Shown here: piece after piece, positions 22,714 through 55,020 of the stretch
How positions within the stretch are numbered: position 1 is the stretch's first letter
Layout of the letters: each line of letters starts with the position of its first letter
Origin: Metridium senile
Lineage: Eukaryota; Cnidaria; Anthozoa; Actiniaria; Metridiidae
Length of the DNA: 64,000 nucleotides
Direction of reading: 5' to 3'
Assembly (NCBI GenBank): GCA_949775045.1
Contig: OX459100.1
Span: 18,921,268 to 18,985,267, forward strand
Made by a program: the position numbers and the translations under genes
Notes under the pieces: generated by a model
Databases searched by the model: none
Told to the model about the DNA's origin: nothing
Seen by the model: the letters and a program-made list of their open reading frames with translations, nothing else

Positions 22714-22888
22714 AACTCCCCTTCATAGTTCCCAGCGCCATGTTGAAAGGTAGCCGGGCCTTTGCATCGAAGCGAGACGAGCGTTGAGCTTGCAATGATA
22801 GAGGCCTTTAAACACCTTGCGGGACAATTATTCACGTCTCTCTATCATTGCAAGCTCAACGTTCGTCTCGCTTCGATGCAAAGGCCCT
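22714..22888. mobile_element. Foldback MITE family F, copy 3 (right end lost)
   Basis: The left terminal module is present (CTTCATAGTTCCCAGCGCC). The right arm stops at GCTTCGATGCAAAGGCCCT and the terminal 'AAGATGGCGC' module is missing. Confidence 0.8.
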
Positions 22889-23029
22889 GAGAATTGAAAG
22901 ATCGATAAGACACGTATTGTGAAGAAGAAGATAGACACAAGCAACAGTAGCTTTTTGAGCTTGAACTTGGTCATTATTGCAATGAAATAAAGCTTCTTAA
23001 GACTACACACCCAGATGATCACCAGTTAC

Positions 23030-24050
23030 ACGTACTGGGTTCTAACCATTCAAACGTCAGACACCAACACTATATGCAACAGTCTTTCTCAAGACCTGAC
23101 ACACACCCAGATAATCGTAGTTCACCATCATCACTTATATGCACCTGGGTTCAGATCATTCAAACGTCAGACACCAACACCAATTACATGCAGTCTTTCT
23201 CAAGACTACACACACCCAGATGATAACAATTCACCATCATCACTTACACCTGGGTTCAGGCCATTCAGACATCAAACACTAACAACAACAGTTTTTCTCA
23301 AGACTGCACACACCCAGATGATAACAATTCACCATCATCACTTACACCTGGGTTCAAACCATTCAAATATCATGCAAACACCAACACCAACAGTCTTTAT
23401 CAGGACTACACATATACCCATGCAGATGATCACAATTCACCATCATCACTTACACCTGGGTTCAAACCATTCGGACTTCAGACACCAACACCAACAGTCA
23501 TTCACAAGACTGCACAAACCCAGATGATCACAACTCACCAGTGAACATCATTTACACCTGGGCTCCAACCATCCAAATGTCAGACACCAACACCATGCAA
23601 CAGTCTTTCTCAAGACTACCCACACATGGACGATCACAACTCACCATCATCACTTACACCTGGGCTCGATGAGCTCAAATATCAGACACCAACACCAACA
23701 GTCTTTCTAGCTCAAGAAAACTTACACCCAGATGATCACAATTCACTATCATCACTTGCACCTGGGTTTAAACCATAAAATATCAGACAACAACACCAAC
23801 AGTCTTTCTCAAGACTACACACACATGGGCGATCACAACTCACCATCATCACTTACACCTGGGCTCGATGAGCTCAAATATCAGACACCAACACCAACAG
23901 TCTTTCTAGCTCAAGAAAACTTACACCCAGATGATCACAATTCACTATCATCACTTGCACCGGGGTTTAAACCATAAAATATCAGACAACAACACCAACA
24001 GTCTTTCTCAAGACTACACACACATGGGCGATCACAACTCTCCATCATCA
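23030..24050. repeat. About 100-bp satellite with a 199-bp higher-order duplication
   Basis: Units contain CATCATCACTTACACCTGGG, CAGACACCAACACC and CAGTCTTTCTCAAGAC at spacings of about 98-108 bp. From about 23632 two consecutive 199-bp blocks, plus the start of a third at about 24031, are almost identical. His-rich open frames here are artefacts of the repeat. Confidence 0.85.
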
Positions 24051-24219
24051 CCTTCCTGTCGTAAGGACAGGAAGTAAGGACAGGAAGAAAAGTGTAGACC
24101 CAACAACTCAAGTTGAAGGTGAACTAAATTGGGCTTTCAAGATATCAAACCAACAACTGCATGAAATAACTGAAACACAACCAATTCAAACTTGCTACAG
24201 TTCCTTAAGTACTTAGCTC

Positions 24220-24440
24220 ATGGAAAATGATACACTGCAGAAGCAGATTCTTTTTGACAAACGAACTACGAATAAACTGTGGAAAAAAGTGGAAGACATC
24301 CTAGGAGTGGATAAACAACAGGCCAGACGGATGATGATGGACAAAATGAACTTTAAGAGTTAATTGGAGCAGCGACTACAATAACTCGCCCTAAGGACGT
24401 TCTCACGCCAATAGGGAAAACTTGATGATGATGATGATTG
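24220..24440 (+). mobile_element. Probable LINE 3'-end remnant with TGA-repeat tail
   Basis: A 47-codon frame from an ATG at 24220 to TAA at 24361 reads LWKKVEDILGVDKQQARRMM near its end, like the C-terminal tail of LINE reverse transcriptases. About 70 bp later the sequence ends in (GAT)n, a tail type known from RTE-like LINEs. No upstream reverse transcriptase is recognisable, so this is 5'-truncated or chance. Confidence 0.4.
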
Positions 24441-24799
24441 CACATGGGTTCTAACCAATCAAATGTCTGCCGGACACCAACAGTCTTTCTCAATTAAGAC
24501 CACAAAATACCAATTTGACTAGTAGCTTACGTTCAAACCAATCAATTGAGAAAAACTATGATGGACAAGACAATTTTCCACCAATGGCTTAATACACGTT
24601 ATCCATTGGACTCCCGTGATTGAATATCACGCCGGAGTATCTGTATGTATGTATGTATTTAAACCATGCAATATTCAATCAAAGGATGCTGCGAAAAAAG
24701 TTGAACAACAAATTTTTCCTTAAAATGTGTCAACAAACATCTTAATTTGCGCAACGTATGGAGCCATTTCCGCTAGTTGCGCATGCGTCCTTCACAATA

Positions 24800-25013
24800 A
24801 TCCCCTTCACAGCTCCCTGCGCCATCATAAAAGGTACCCGGGCCTTTGCATTGAAGCGAGATGAACGTTGAGCTTGCAATGATAGAGACCTTTTAACACC
24901 TCGCGGGACAACTATTCACATGTCTCTATCATTGCAAGCTCAACGTTCGTGTCGCTTCGATGCAAAGGCCCGGCTACCTTTCAAGATGGCGCAGGGAACT
25001 GTGAAGGGGACTA
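24800..25013. mobile_element. Foldback MITE family F, copy 4 (complete)
   Basis: From TCCCCTTCACAGCTCCCTG to the inverted CAGGGAACTGTGAAGGGGA, with both inner arms intact. It is the best-preserved copy together with copy 2. Confidence 0.87.
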
Positions 25014-25544
25014 TTAAAGCTGCAATAATACAGCTATCATCACTCTTCGACCAGTTGCTCGTCCACGTTGTAAGACGCAACCCGGGCACTCGCCCTGATC
25101 TCCTGGGGCTGATTGTACTTACGAAACCTGAATAAGTTATCCACCGGATAAGCGCTAGCATATAGTCTATAGAATTTGTATAGGTTTTATCCACTGGATA
25201 AGGAATTATCCGCTGGCTAGTGCTATATATTCAGGCTTCGTGCAACCAGCTCCTGCACTGTTTTGTTTTGTTTTTTCTCGCGCATTAGACCTATCTCTCG
25301 AATCAGCTCATCATATGCATATGCTAACCTCGCTTTGACTCTTGGTGCTTTTGCTTGTTTTTTTGTTGTTGTTTTTTTGGTCAAAGTGAGGCTTGCTGGG
25401 CTATTGCATACGACCAGCTACTTCGTGAGAAAGGTGGTCCAGCGCTCTTCTAATAATTTCTTTTTACTAGATTGGATTTTTCGCGTCAGAAAGCTAGCGC
25501 GCAATCCACAACCTCTGTAAAAAATATTTGAGTCCAATGCTCGT

Positions 25545-26260
25545 TCGCATATATTATTACAGTAAATATATATTATTACAATATTACATATAATGTACAA
25601 ATTACAAAAAATATAGTGTACAAATTGACCATATAAATGTATCTTCATTGTAAGTACTTGTAAATTATAAAGTTAGAAGAAAACCTTCAAAAATGACCAT
25701 CAGAACATAAATCTTTGCTATATAATATCTTAGATGTTTATAAACAGCCCTCTTAAGGACCATATATAAATTTGCATATATATTTTTTATTACAGCAAAT
25801 TTGCATATATTATAGTATATTATTATACAGTATTACATATAATATACAAATTGTACAATAAATATATCTTCAATGTAATTGTATAAGAACTTTTAAATAA
25901 AGCTACAAGCGTTGCCACGACCCTCAAAATTGACCATCATGGAACATAAAGGCTTTGCTATATAATATCTAAGATGTTTATAAACAGCCCCATCAAGGGC
26001 CATATATAAATTTGCATATATTATTACAGTATTACATAGTGTACAAATTGTATCATATAAATGTGTTTTCAATATAAGTTCTTGTAAATAAAGCTAGAAG
26101 CATTACCACGACCCTCAAAATTGACCATCGGAACATAAACCATTGCTATATAATCATGCGCATTTGAAAATCTCACGATTGAATTTGCGCAACTGAATAA
26201 ATTATTGTTATAAATAATTAGATAATATCTTAGATGTTAATGATAAACAGCCCCCTCAAG
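25545..26260. repeat. Long tandem repeat, three units of about 190-240 bp
   Basis: The shared core AATTGACCATC(A)GGAACATAAA lies at about 25694, 25931 and 26122. Each is followed by GCTATATAATATCT and an AAACAGCCCC segment, and preceded by TTGCATATATTATTACAGTA. Units differ by indels. Confidence 0.75.
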
Positions 26261-26308
26261 TTGACTTAACTTTACGGACGTTTCGAGCTTTAGCCCTTCG
26301 TCGGAGCA
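26261..26308. repeat. Dispersed repeat family A, copy 5 (fragment)
   Basis: TTGACTTAACTTTACGGACG followed by TTTCGAGCTTTAGCCCTTCG only. Confidence 0.7.
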
Positions 26309-26479
26309 AAAAAGGAAGTAGTGCTAAAGTTCTTGTTATATTACGAGTTGTTATTTCATATTTTTTCAAACATTGATGCTACAAGCTGTCTTACATGATT
26401 AGGGATAGGTGGTCGCATTACAGGGGTTTGACAGAAACTTTGACATACCTCCCGTTCTTTGGAAATATCTGCTTTATGG

Positions 26480-26575
26480 ATGTGACTGTCTGTCTTGACC
26501 ATGTGTCTGTGTGTCTTGACCAAGTGTCTGTGTGTCTTGACCGAGTGTCTGTGTGTCTTGATTAAGTGTCCCTTT
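26480..26575. repeat. 21-bp tandem repeat
   Basis: TGTCTGTGTGTCTTGACCAAG repeats about four times. Because 21 is divisible by three, a minus-strand frame (26356-26652) shows a K-T-H-R-H heptad; that frame lacks an ATG and is not supported as a gene. Confidence 0.8.
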
Positions 26576-27127
26576 TTAGATGTCTCTACGCGTTCATTTG
26601 CTTCCCTAACAATTCTCAGTACTGTGCGTTTGTTGTATAACACGTCTTTCAAAAATGTATCCCGATTGTGATATCTTTTGTTAAACTTTCTGTCACTTTT
26701 CTTCTTGTATTTTAACTTTAAAAAATGTTCTCGAAAAATATATCAAAAGAGATTTAATAATAAGGTTAAAAGAAAGTAATTTTAATATTTATGAGATGGT
26801 GATTATTCAGGAATGAAATTAACTCTCATAATTTCTTTTTTCCCCTTTTTTCTATTCATTTTTAAATGGGAGAAATAGAAGAAAAAGTAAAAGAGACTGG
26901 AGCGAGGGTTTGCAAGCAAGTTGTTCTTAGTCCCCTTTGATTCGCTCGGCCATGTATCCCGTGATGCATCAGGGCATTCGGGTGTGTCAGATACTACCAG
27001 GATCTGTAGTTTAGACGGCTGGCTTTTACTTCAGAATCTTGCTGCCTTGAACTAGGAAAAAAGAAGCTTTTTATTCCATAGGACAACGGGGGTGTCTTCC
27101 CTCGTTCCTTAGTCACACTTGTGTGCG
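26576..27127. other. Upstream region of the Gs-alpha gene
   Basis: No repeat family recognised. The promoter and 5' UTR must lie here, but no TATA box or other core element can be named with confidence. Confidence 0.4.
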
Positions 27128-47240
<20,113 letters not shown>

Positions 47241-47819
47241 TAAAGGCATCACTCGTCATCGTCACTACCCCCTTATCGTCGTCTCACAACATCTCCGAGA
47301 TTCCTCATTGCAGATGTTGTAACTATGTTGATATAAAGGGCAGTGTTATGTGTAATCAGACCTTGGTCATGGTGTATATATGATCCCTTACATGTAACAA
47401 AACAAACTAGCAAATCTTTTCGTTATTCCAGGGCATGATGCACACAACACACGAGCCGAGAGCGAGTAAAGCACCCCTCAACGAGCCACGGTGATCGCTT
47501 GTCATATATTATTAATTGGATTGTCACATTTCGTGTGGCTCGTTGCTGGAAGTTTGTCTTTACTTTTTCTTATCCTCGTGGCTGCTTTCATTTCTGGGAA
47601 TTCTCAAAACCTTGATAGTGTTTGGTTGTGGTGAAATCGTTATGTTGCCTAGTTTATAGTTCATTCTTACTGAAGACGAGGTCCATTTTTTTGTCGTCAG
47701 GATTTATCGATGCAAACTAGGAATTTAGAAGGAAAACTAATTGTTTGTCAAAAAGTACTTTTATCGATGCAGACTAGGAATTGAATGAGGATAGATTTTT
47801 GAATACGTTCTTACTGAAA
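47241..47819. other. Gs-alpha 3' UTR and flank
   Basis: No AATAAA seen, so the transcript end is undefined. TTTATCGATGCARACTAGGAATT occurs twice (about 47705 and 47761). Confidence 0.4.
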
Positions 47820-48245
47820 TCGTTATCATCGGAGCATTTGCGTTGATGACCGTCCTTATTATCATCGTTATTAATATCATTGAAATCATTATCATCGTTA
47901 TCATAAGCATCGTTATCATAAGCATCGTTATCATTATTATCGTTATCATTATTGAGATCATTATCATCGTTATCATCTACTAAAAATCATAATAATTTGA
48001 TAATTTATATGGACCATTTTAGTCATTATCATCAACACCCGTGATATCATCATTGGTATCATTATTATTAACATAATTATAATCGTCATCATTATCATTA
48101 TCGTCATCTACTAACAATCATAATTTAATAATCTATATGGACCATTTTAATCATTATCATCATCGTCGTTATCTGTGATATCATTAGCATCATTACTATT
48201 AACATAATTATAATTGTCATCATCATCATCTTCACTATCATTATT
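47820..48245. repeat. ATC-rich repeat with a 128-bp duplicated unit
   Basis: (GTTATCATC)n, then two copies of a block with TATGGACCATTTTA and ACATAATTATAAT; GGACC falls at 48011 and 48139. Confidence 0.8.
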
Positions 48246-48337
48246 CCAATGCAAGGAATATCACTAAATTATCAATGAATTCGGCCATTGTCGTTTCTGT
48301 ATGCCATCTCTTTAGGTACAAAACTATAGATATAAGT

Positions 48338-48453
48338 GAAAACTAGCGAGTAAACTAGTATAGGCTTCGTCGGTGTTTGATATAAACGATAGGTAATAGA
48401 ATGAAATTTGTAACACCGCAAAAAATGTTGACAAATTTCATTATACTACCTAT
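48338..48453. repeat. Dispersed repeat family A, copy 6 (internally deleted)
   Basis: GAAAACTAGCGAGTAAACTA joins through AACACCGCAAAAAATGTTGA directly to the far arm ACAAATTTCATTATACTACC, so the central CTTCGTCAGAG module is missing. Confidence 0.72.
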
Positions 48454-48784
48454 AGATATAAGGTTAATTTAACAAGTCCGTCACTCGGTAAAATCGTCTT
48501 AAGCTCTTTGTAAAATACTGCTAGATGTTTGCTATATGTGGACGTACAGTGACGTAGCTTGTTTTGCCAACCAACCATTGTTATAAGAACAAAGAAAATT
48601 ATAAAATCTATTGTGAAAAATGGTTGGCAAATCAGCATCACAGTACCACACTACGCTCACCTATACATAAATGGACCTCGGTGATTGATATGATCGTATA
48701 ACATGATAGTTTATCGATGGAAACTTTGGCATTTTGTGATTGTCGGTATTTCATTTTTCTCAGTTTGGCATTTCTTGAATCTCA

Positions 48785-49010
48785 GTAAAAACTTAATTTC
48801 TCTCAGTCATCTAACCGTAAAGCGATACGACTTTGATCGATGGTAAATACAAGTGTATAAAGATTTTCTTCCCAGTATTTCATTTTTCTCCGTCATCTAA
48901 CCGTAAATCGATACGACTTTTTTCTCTTCAGTTTAGCATTTCGTGGTACTCAGTAACAATTTCATTTCTCTCCGTCATCTAACCGTAAAGCGATACGACT
49001 TTGAAATGAT
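48785..49010. repeat. About 85-bp tandem repeat (3 units)
   Basis: TCATCTAACCGTAAAGCGAT with ACGACTTT recurs with spacings of 86 and 82 bp. Confidence 0.8.
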
Positions 49011-50200
49011 TTTCTTCTTCTATTTGGTTGAGGTATAAACTAAGCGACGCACACAAATTAAATCGTGCAGTCCGTTAATTATAAAGAATTGAGAAAAGGT
49101 TTTGAGACTTCCCTATGAATAATATGGGAGGGGAGGGTTAACTTAATGTTTGGTGTTCCTATGGAAACAGTGTGCTGCCGTCATTCACTTGATTCAAGTG
49201 GGTATTTTTGTCCAAGCACCACATCGCGCATGCGCATTGGCATGCGCTCTCGATGTGGTCAAGAAGGGAAAAGGGAGGGAAGTAGGGGGGTGGGGTGGGG
49301 AAAGAGTCGCCAGACCATCCCATGAACTGATTACCATGACAACTGCCCTTTGAAAGTGTGAATAAGTACATATAATTATTTAGATTTATATATTATAAAC
49401 AGACATTTTAACACCCTGAGCAGGATAGATTATAGATTAGTGGTAGATCTATATAGTTCATTGATAACCCTTGACCTTCCCAACCCATCTTGTTTCTTGG
49501 AAGAAAAAAACAAACAAACAAAAAACAAAATTTAATATTTGTTTGGGCGGCACGTTGAAGCTACGTCGCTCAGTAAAGAGAAGAATTGGCCAACCATTTT
49601 CCAAGATGATTACAACAAATGTTTTGTTATTTTATCCCTGTTCAAAATCACGCCGTCTAACGAAAAATGCTTCTGTACAAAGATTCAATGTTATATTTGT
49701 GTCGTGAAATCCCAGAGTAGTAACAATTTGACATGTGTGAATGTTATTAGTTAGTTGTATACGTACAATAGTAAAAAAAGCGACTAGTTACAAAACAAAA
49801 GAACTAAAAATCCAGCTAAGAGAGAGAGATTGCTTATGTGCTTCTGATATTACTATGCTATACGAGGCGTTTCTCTGGTCGGGGGCCTGCATCACGTGGT
49901 CACGACCTCAAAGACGTCTTTCGTATCTATATGAAACCATCTGCCCTATATTGTACATTATCCGCATATTAAGAGACCTTCGTTTTTTCACACACGATAT
50001 GACAACAAAAAGTAACAATTTAGGACGAAAAACCTTAGTTTATAGGCTCCAAAATATATGACAGTTTTCGCCGATTATTCGTCAATCCCTTTATGGACAA
50101 AGGAATCTCCCCAATATCAGTGATCAATACTTCACAACGATTGTTAACTAACTATGTAAAGCTCTATGCGGTTAAGGCTGCCGTAAGTTTTATGTCAAAA
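49011..50200. other. Intergenic, no gene recognised
   Basis: Includes a G-rich patch at 49260-49310. The frames at 49471-49754 and 49741-50061 show no domain and no supported splice partners. Confidence 0.4.
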
Positions 50201-50211
50201 TAAACCATTAC

Positions 50212-50430
50212 TCAATAGATAGCATAGTCGTACCGTTATTGGACCAAACGCGCGCTTACACCAAACCAGGTGATCTCGCTTCGAAGCACGCAAAGTATTG
50301 TTGGTCAAAGCGAACAATTCCAAAATGGCGCCTCGAGACAGCAACGATCTCGGTTACTTTTAGGCATTTGCGTTTTGTTTCAATAGATAGCATAGTCTTA
50401 CCGTTATTGGACCAAACGGGCGCGCTCGAA
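50212..50430. repeat. Direct repeat pair, 167 bp apart
   Basis: CAATAGATAGCATAGTC and TACCGTTATTGGACCAAACG recur at 50212-50251 and 50379-50420 with two mismatches. The second copy abuts MITE family F copy 5. Confidence 0.75.
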
Positions 50431-50448
50431 ACTTGGTCACACGTTTGA

Positions 50449-50648
50449 ATGGCCCTGCGCCATCTTGAAAGGTAGCCAAGCCTTTGCATCGAAGAAAGAC
50501 GAACGTTGAACTTGCAATGATAGAGACACGTGAATAATTGTCCGGCAAGGTGTTAAAATGTCTATCATTGCAAGCTCAATGTTCGTCTCGTTTCGATGCA
50601 AAGGCCCGGTTACCTTTCAAGATGGCGCAGGAAACTGTGAAGGGGACT
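50449..50648. mobile_element. Foldback MITE family F, copy 5
   Basis: The left end begins at GGCCCTGCGCCATCTTG, so the first about 15 bp are missing or changed. The right end GAAACTGTGAAGGGGACTA is complete. Confidence 0.82.
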
Positions 50649-51670
50649 ATTTAAAAGTGAAGAACCTAAATGCTAGAGTGATTTTCTTTCGTCGGTGCAA
50701 GAAAAATGACTTTAGTTTGTAGTAGTTTATATATATCCTGAGGATCATGCCGAGGGAAACTGGGGAAACTCCCTCTCCTCTCTTCCCCCTCCCCGTACTT
50801 GAGAGCCTGATGCTCAAGCTATAGTTGAAAAAGAACAAAAGAAAACAATGCGTCTACGACTAACTATTGGTTTGTCAATAGACCAGTCTCGTGTTATCTT
50901 ACACTGCTGTACTATTTGACAAAAGGCGCATATGCACATGGACATCCTCAATTCAGAGTAAATTCAAATACGTCTACTGTTGAGCGATGCCTATTTTTTT
51001 GTGCTTCGCTTGGAATTTGTGAGTATTTTAGCACTAGGCATAAACCACTTTCATAAATACCATAATATGTACCGGAAAATTATTTTTCAAGTAAACAGAT
51101 ATTTTAGCACTGTTAGTATATGAAAGAACCACCTGAAATAGGCATGTTTGGAAGGTTTTGATGCTCTGGTTAAAAAATCAAAGAAGTTATGCTAAATGTT
51201 CTGAGTTTTCAAACTTATAGCTTCTTGCAAATTTAATCGTTTTTTCTCAAACTTTAACAAGTTATTGTTATGGTGAATGTCTATAATATGATAGCTTTCT
51301 TTTTCTTAAAACATCAATTTAAAAAAATATGTTAATTAGTGGCGGCCATGTATGAAAGTCGTCTATAGCCTGTGCAAATGCTTTGTTTGTAGTACAGTGG
51401 CGTTAAATGACATGAAACATATGTAGACTTCTTGCACAGACGAAAGTAAATCACTCTTGTCGTGCAGGGATCATGGGTAATCTAGATATCGAGCAGGTCG
51501 CAGGGTTTTCCCTTGTATCAAGAAATGACCATTTAAACTTTTAGGGGTACGTCATTTAGTTCCTTGAATGGACCATGATCCTTTGCGCCAGTAGCTCTCA
51601 GGTCTTTCCCTTCGCGAGTGACAACGTTACTGGGAAACGATGTAAATGACGTTGTAAGTTTCGTCGTACA
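50649..51670. other. Intergenic, no gene recognised
   Basis: TACTGCTGTACTATTTGACA with AAAAGGCGCATATGCAC (about 50905-50936) resembles 38608-38640, hinting at one more dispersed repeat. Confidence 0.4.
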
Positions 51671-52121
51671 AGGGCCCGGCCAAACGGTTTCAACATTTGC
51701 TTCAACATTCGTTCGATTTTGTTGAATGGCAATGTTGAAGCCATTTACCCACCCTTTCAATATTGTTGAATCGATGTTGAAAGAGTTTAAACGCGTTTAA
51801 ACTTTGCTTTAACATCCATTCAACATTTATTTTGTTCTGTGAATGTTGAATCGGTGTTGAAGTCGTTTGCCCTGCTCCGTTCAACATTGTTGACTACACC
51901 CATGCGCATTTAATTGTCTTTCAAATACGTAACACGTTTAACAATGTTGAAAGGGGGTGGCAAACGGTTTCAACATTACCACTCAACAAAATCGAACAGA
52001 TGTTGAAGTAAATTCTGAAACCTTTTGCCCACCTACGTTCAACATCGCTCAACAACCATTCTACAGCGTTCAACAAAATCGAACGAATGTTGAAGCAAAT
52101 GTTGAAGCCGTTTGCCCGGGG
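51671..52121. mobile_element. Palindromic MITE family C, copy 2
   Basis: GGGCCCGGCCAAACGGTTTC to the inverted GAAGCCGTTTGCCCGGGGC, with internal TTCAACATTGTTGA units. Better preserved at the ends than copy 1 at 8320. Confidence 0.83.
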
Positions 52122-53759
52122 CGTAATCGTACTCGGAGTTATAAAAGTAAATGTGAGTGGACACGGGTGAAAAACGCACTGTGCATGTTCGGATTTTTTT
52201 TGAACAAAAGACTAACTGAAGATTTTACGAAGGGTTTCGTGTGGTTATGTATTATGCGAATTTCTCTTGTATTATTTGACAAGGGAGAGAAAACAACTAA
52301 TGTAATGTGTTAGGAGCTAACTTCTCAGCTAACTTTCTTAACTTAGAACTTTAAAGATTTACAAACGCTGGTAAATCTCCAATGGTTTTATTGTAAACAC
52401 GACCGTCTTCCGAGCGTGCGCAGTGTATTTTTCACCCGTGACGAGTGAACATTGTTTGCAATCGGAATCGTAAGTTGCATTATCCTTCGTTGCTTGGCTG
52501 TCTGTGGAGTTAGTTGCAAAGCAGGCCGCCAAACAACCATATATCACTGTATGCGCTTTACAAATCTGATTCAAAATGGCCGATAGAAAGATTGCTTGGT
52601 GATTCAAAAAATCTGGTACTTAGCCTGCGTAGCGGCTCTCTAGGGAGTGGGGGGAGGGAGAGGGGGGGAGGGAAAAGGAGGAAAAGTGGGCGCGGCTCTC
52701 TGGTACTTGCTTTTCGCAGGCCTCGACAACGGAATTGGAAAAACGGAAACATTTCATTGCCGACGCGAAATATGGAACCGTTATGAAATAGCTAGGCATA
52801 AACCTATTCCCAAAAGGTTGTCCAAGACGGAAAGGAATTATAAGCATACACCTTGCAATAATTGTCCGGCAAGGTGGCGCAGGGGGACCGTGAAAGTGCA
52901 TATCATCTGCGTAGAAAATGGCTTCGGGATCCCTGTGGAGGGGAGGGAAAAGAACGAAACAGAACCAGTCTTTCTCTATTAATAGTACACAGGAAGCCCA
53001 ACTTAGGTACTCCACAGGGATGTTCAAGTTGGGAGGCCTTCAACACGAGAAGAAAGGGGTGAGTAGATTATACTGATTTGAACTTAAACGATATTCAGAA
53101 AAACCTTTTTGAAGAAGCGGTATTAGCAATAACAACGATCTGAGCCTCACTTTAATCATGAATGTCAATCATAAGAAAACCTGTTTTTTTCTCATTCATA
53201 CCTATAGATATTAATACAAATTTAAAGAATCCAAGTCAACCGCAATGCATTGTGCGAAATAATCGCTAGGCGCAATTTTGCTTGCCATGTAAAATGGCCG
53301 ATTTTTAGGTTTGTGAAGTGAATCCATTTCCATCGGCCTTTGAATTACTGCAAGATTGTTCATAAATATCGTGAAAAGTTCACCAATAGTACTTCTTAAA
53401 GTTTTTATTGTCATGTGACGTGGCGTCTGTGTGGAGAACCTATTTTCACAGGCTGTAAGTGAAAATCATTTCAATGCCAACCTCTTTTCATCGCCTGTAT
53501 CTGTTCATCTTCTGGTGTTATTCAAGAAGGAGAGGTTCCCTATTCGGTTTGTCGCGTGGGTTCAAATGATCAATGGTAGTAGGCGGAGAGGTGGGCGTAC
53601 CGGGAGAAAATTGCATCTACCACACACCCCCAGGGGCTGTTTTGACTTGTTCAAAATGCCATTAAGTGAAGGGGCAAAATAATACTTTTGGGAGAGGGGA
53701 TAGTTGTATTTAGCATATTTAATGTGCTTATTATAACTGTCACTAAACATGTTGATGAT
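52122..53759. other. Intergenic, no gene recognised
   Basis: G/A-rich patch at 52640-52690. A fragment at 52797-52857 (ACCTATTCCCAAAAGGTTG, TCCAAGAC, AAAGGAATTA) is the nearest relative of the 114-bp satellite. Short frames here have no recognisable domains. Confidence 0.4.
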
Positions 53760-54005
53760 GTGACTACTCAGGGGGAGGGGGTAGTAGTATAGACGCTTTA
53801 ATAAAACGGTCACGTAACTGCATGGTGGGGGGGGGGGGGAGGGGAGAGGATAGGAGCAGTCGTCAAATGTAGGAATCCCTGATACTCAGGGGTGGGCACA
53901 GTAGGGAAAACGCTTTATAATTGGTTATGTAATGCGACTGCTAAGAGGGTGAGGGACAGTCGTCAAATCTAGGTTGGCCATGATACTCAGGGGTGGGGGC
54001 CCAAC
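53760..54005. repeat. G-rich degenerate tandem repeat
   Basis: ATACTCAGGGGTGGG and AGTCGTCAAAT recur about 120 bp apart, with a run of 13 G's at about 53827. Confidence 0.65.
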
Positions 54006-54029
54006 GTCAACAATTACAACTATTTATAT

Positions 54030-54560
54030 AACATAACACATATCACACCACACCAGATCACACCAGCCCACACCAGCCCACACCAGCTGCAAGACAACAC
54101 ACACTCTGCTACACCCCACCTCACCATACCATACCATACCATACCATAACATATCCCACCACATCAGATCACACCAGACCACACTAAACAACAACACCAC
54201 ATCCTACTACACCCCATGCCACTACATCACATTACACAACTCTACTACACCACACCACACCACACTGCGCACTACATAAACTCTACACCCTACTCCACTG
54301 CATCACACTGCGCACTCACAACACCACTCCCTGCTACACCAGTACACCACACCACACTACAACACTACACAACAACACGCAACTCCACACCTTACTACAG
54401 TACACTACATTGCGCCACACCACACCATACCACACTCTATATAATATACTACACCACACCACACCACACCACACCACACCACACTACAACACAACACACA
54501 TCTCCACACCCTAATACAGTACACTACTTTACGCTACAATACGCTACACCACACCACATG
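54030..54560. repeat. (ACACC/ACCAT/CTACA)n pentanucleotide tract
   Basis: About 530 bp of A- and C-rich pentanucleotides, purest at about 54451-54483 (ACACC). The open plus-strand frame is an artefact. Confidence 0.88.
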
Positions 54561-55020
54561 GCACAACACTAGACTTTACTACGTAATGCTTGCATACTGA
54601 AATCACCCATTCACAAGAATATCGAACCACGAACAACGATCGCGTGATTATCAGCGAGAGGAATCTAAAAACAGACACAATAGTAACGGATGTTTGCCAT
54701 TTAATTGATTACATGAAGTCATCTCATTACAATCACGCCATATTCTGCGATGATGCAATTCTCATCTAAAATAGCTTTCTAAGAGCTTATCTCATGGATG
54801 TCTGAGAGCAGGTTAATATGTGTTAATCGCCATTACGTCTAAGGCAGCTTGCTTATAGTCTTCATAGTGAAACTCAACGATAATTACTAACCAACTATCT
54901 CCTGTATCTATTGTTTATATACACAAGAGTAGTTCTATTGGTGGAATTGTCTTAGGCATACTTAGCTACCAATTGTGGTGTCGACTCCCTGTTGTAATCG
55001 TTCATTTTGTCTGTAGTACT
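54561..55020. other. 3' flank of the methyltransferase gene
   Basis: No gene or strong repeat seen. On the minus strand this would hold the 3' UTR. Confidence 0.4.

Noticed and set aside
23015..23977. His/Pro/Ser-rich frames of up to 170 codons
   Set aside because: Translation of an about 100-bp satellite with frame-changing indels between units.
26356..26652. 98-codon minus-strand frame with K-T-H-R-H heptads
   Set aside because: The heptads come from a 21-bp tandem repeat; the apparent start is not an ATG and no flanking exons were found. An isolated internal exon cannot be fully excluded.
54030..54560. ACACC repeats considered as telomere-like sequence
   Set aside because: Animal telomeres, including cnidarian ones, are TTAGGG; the tract is irregular and internal.
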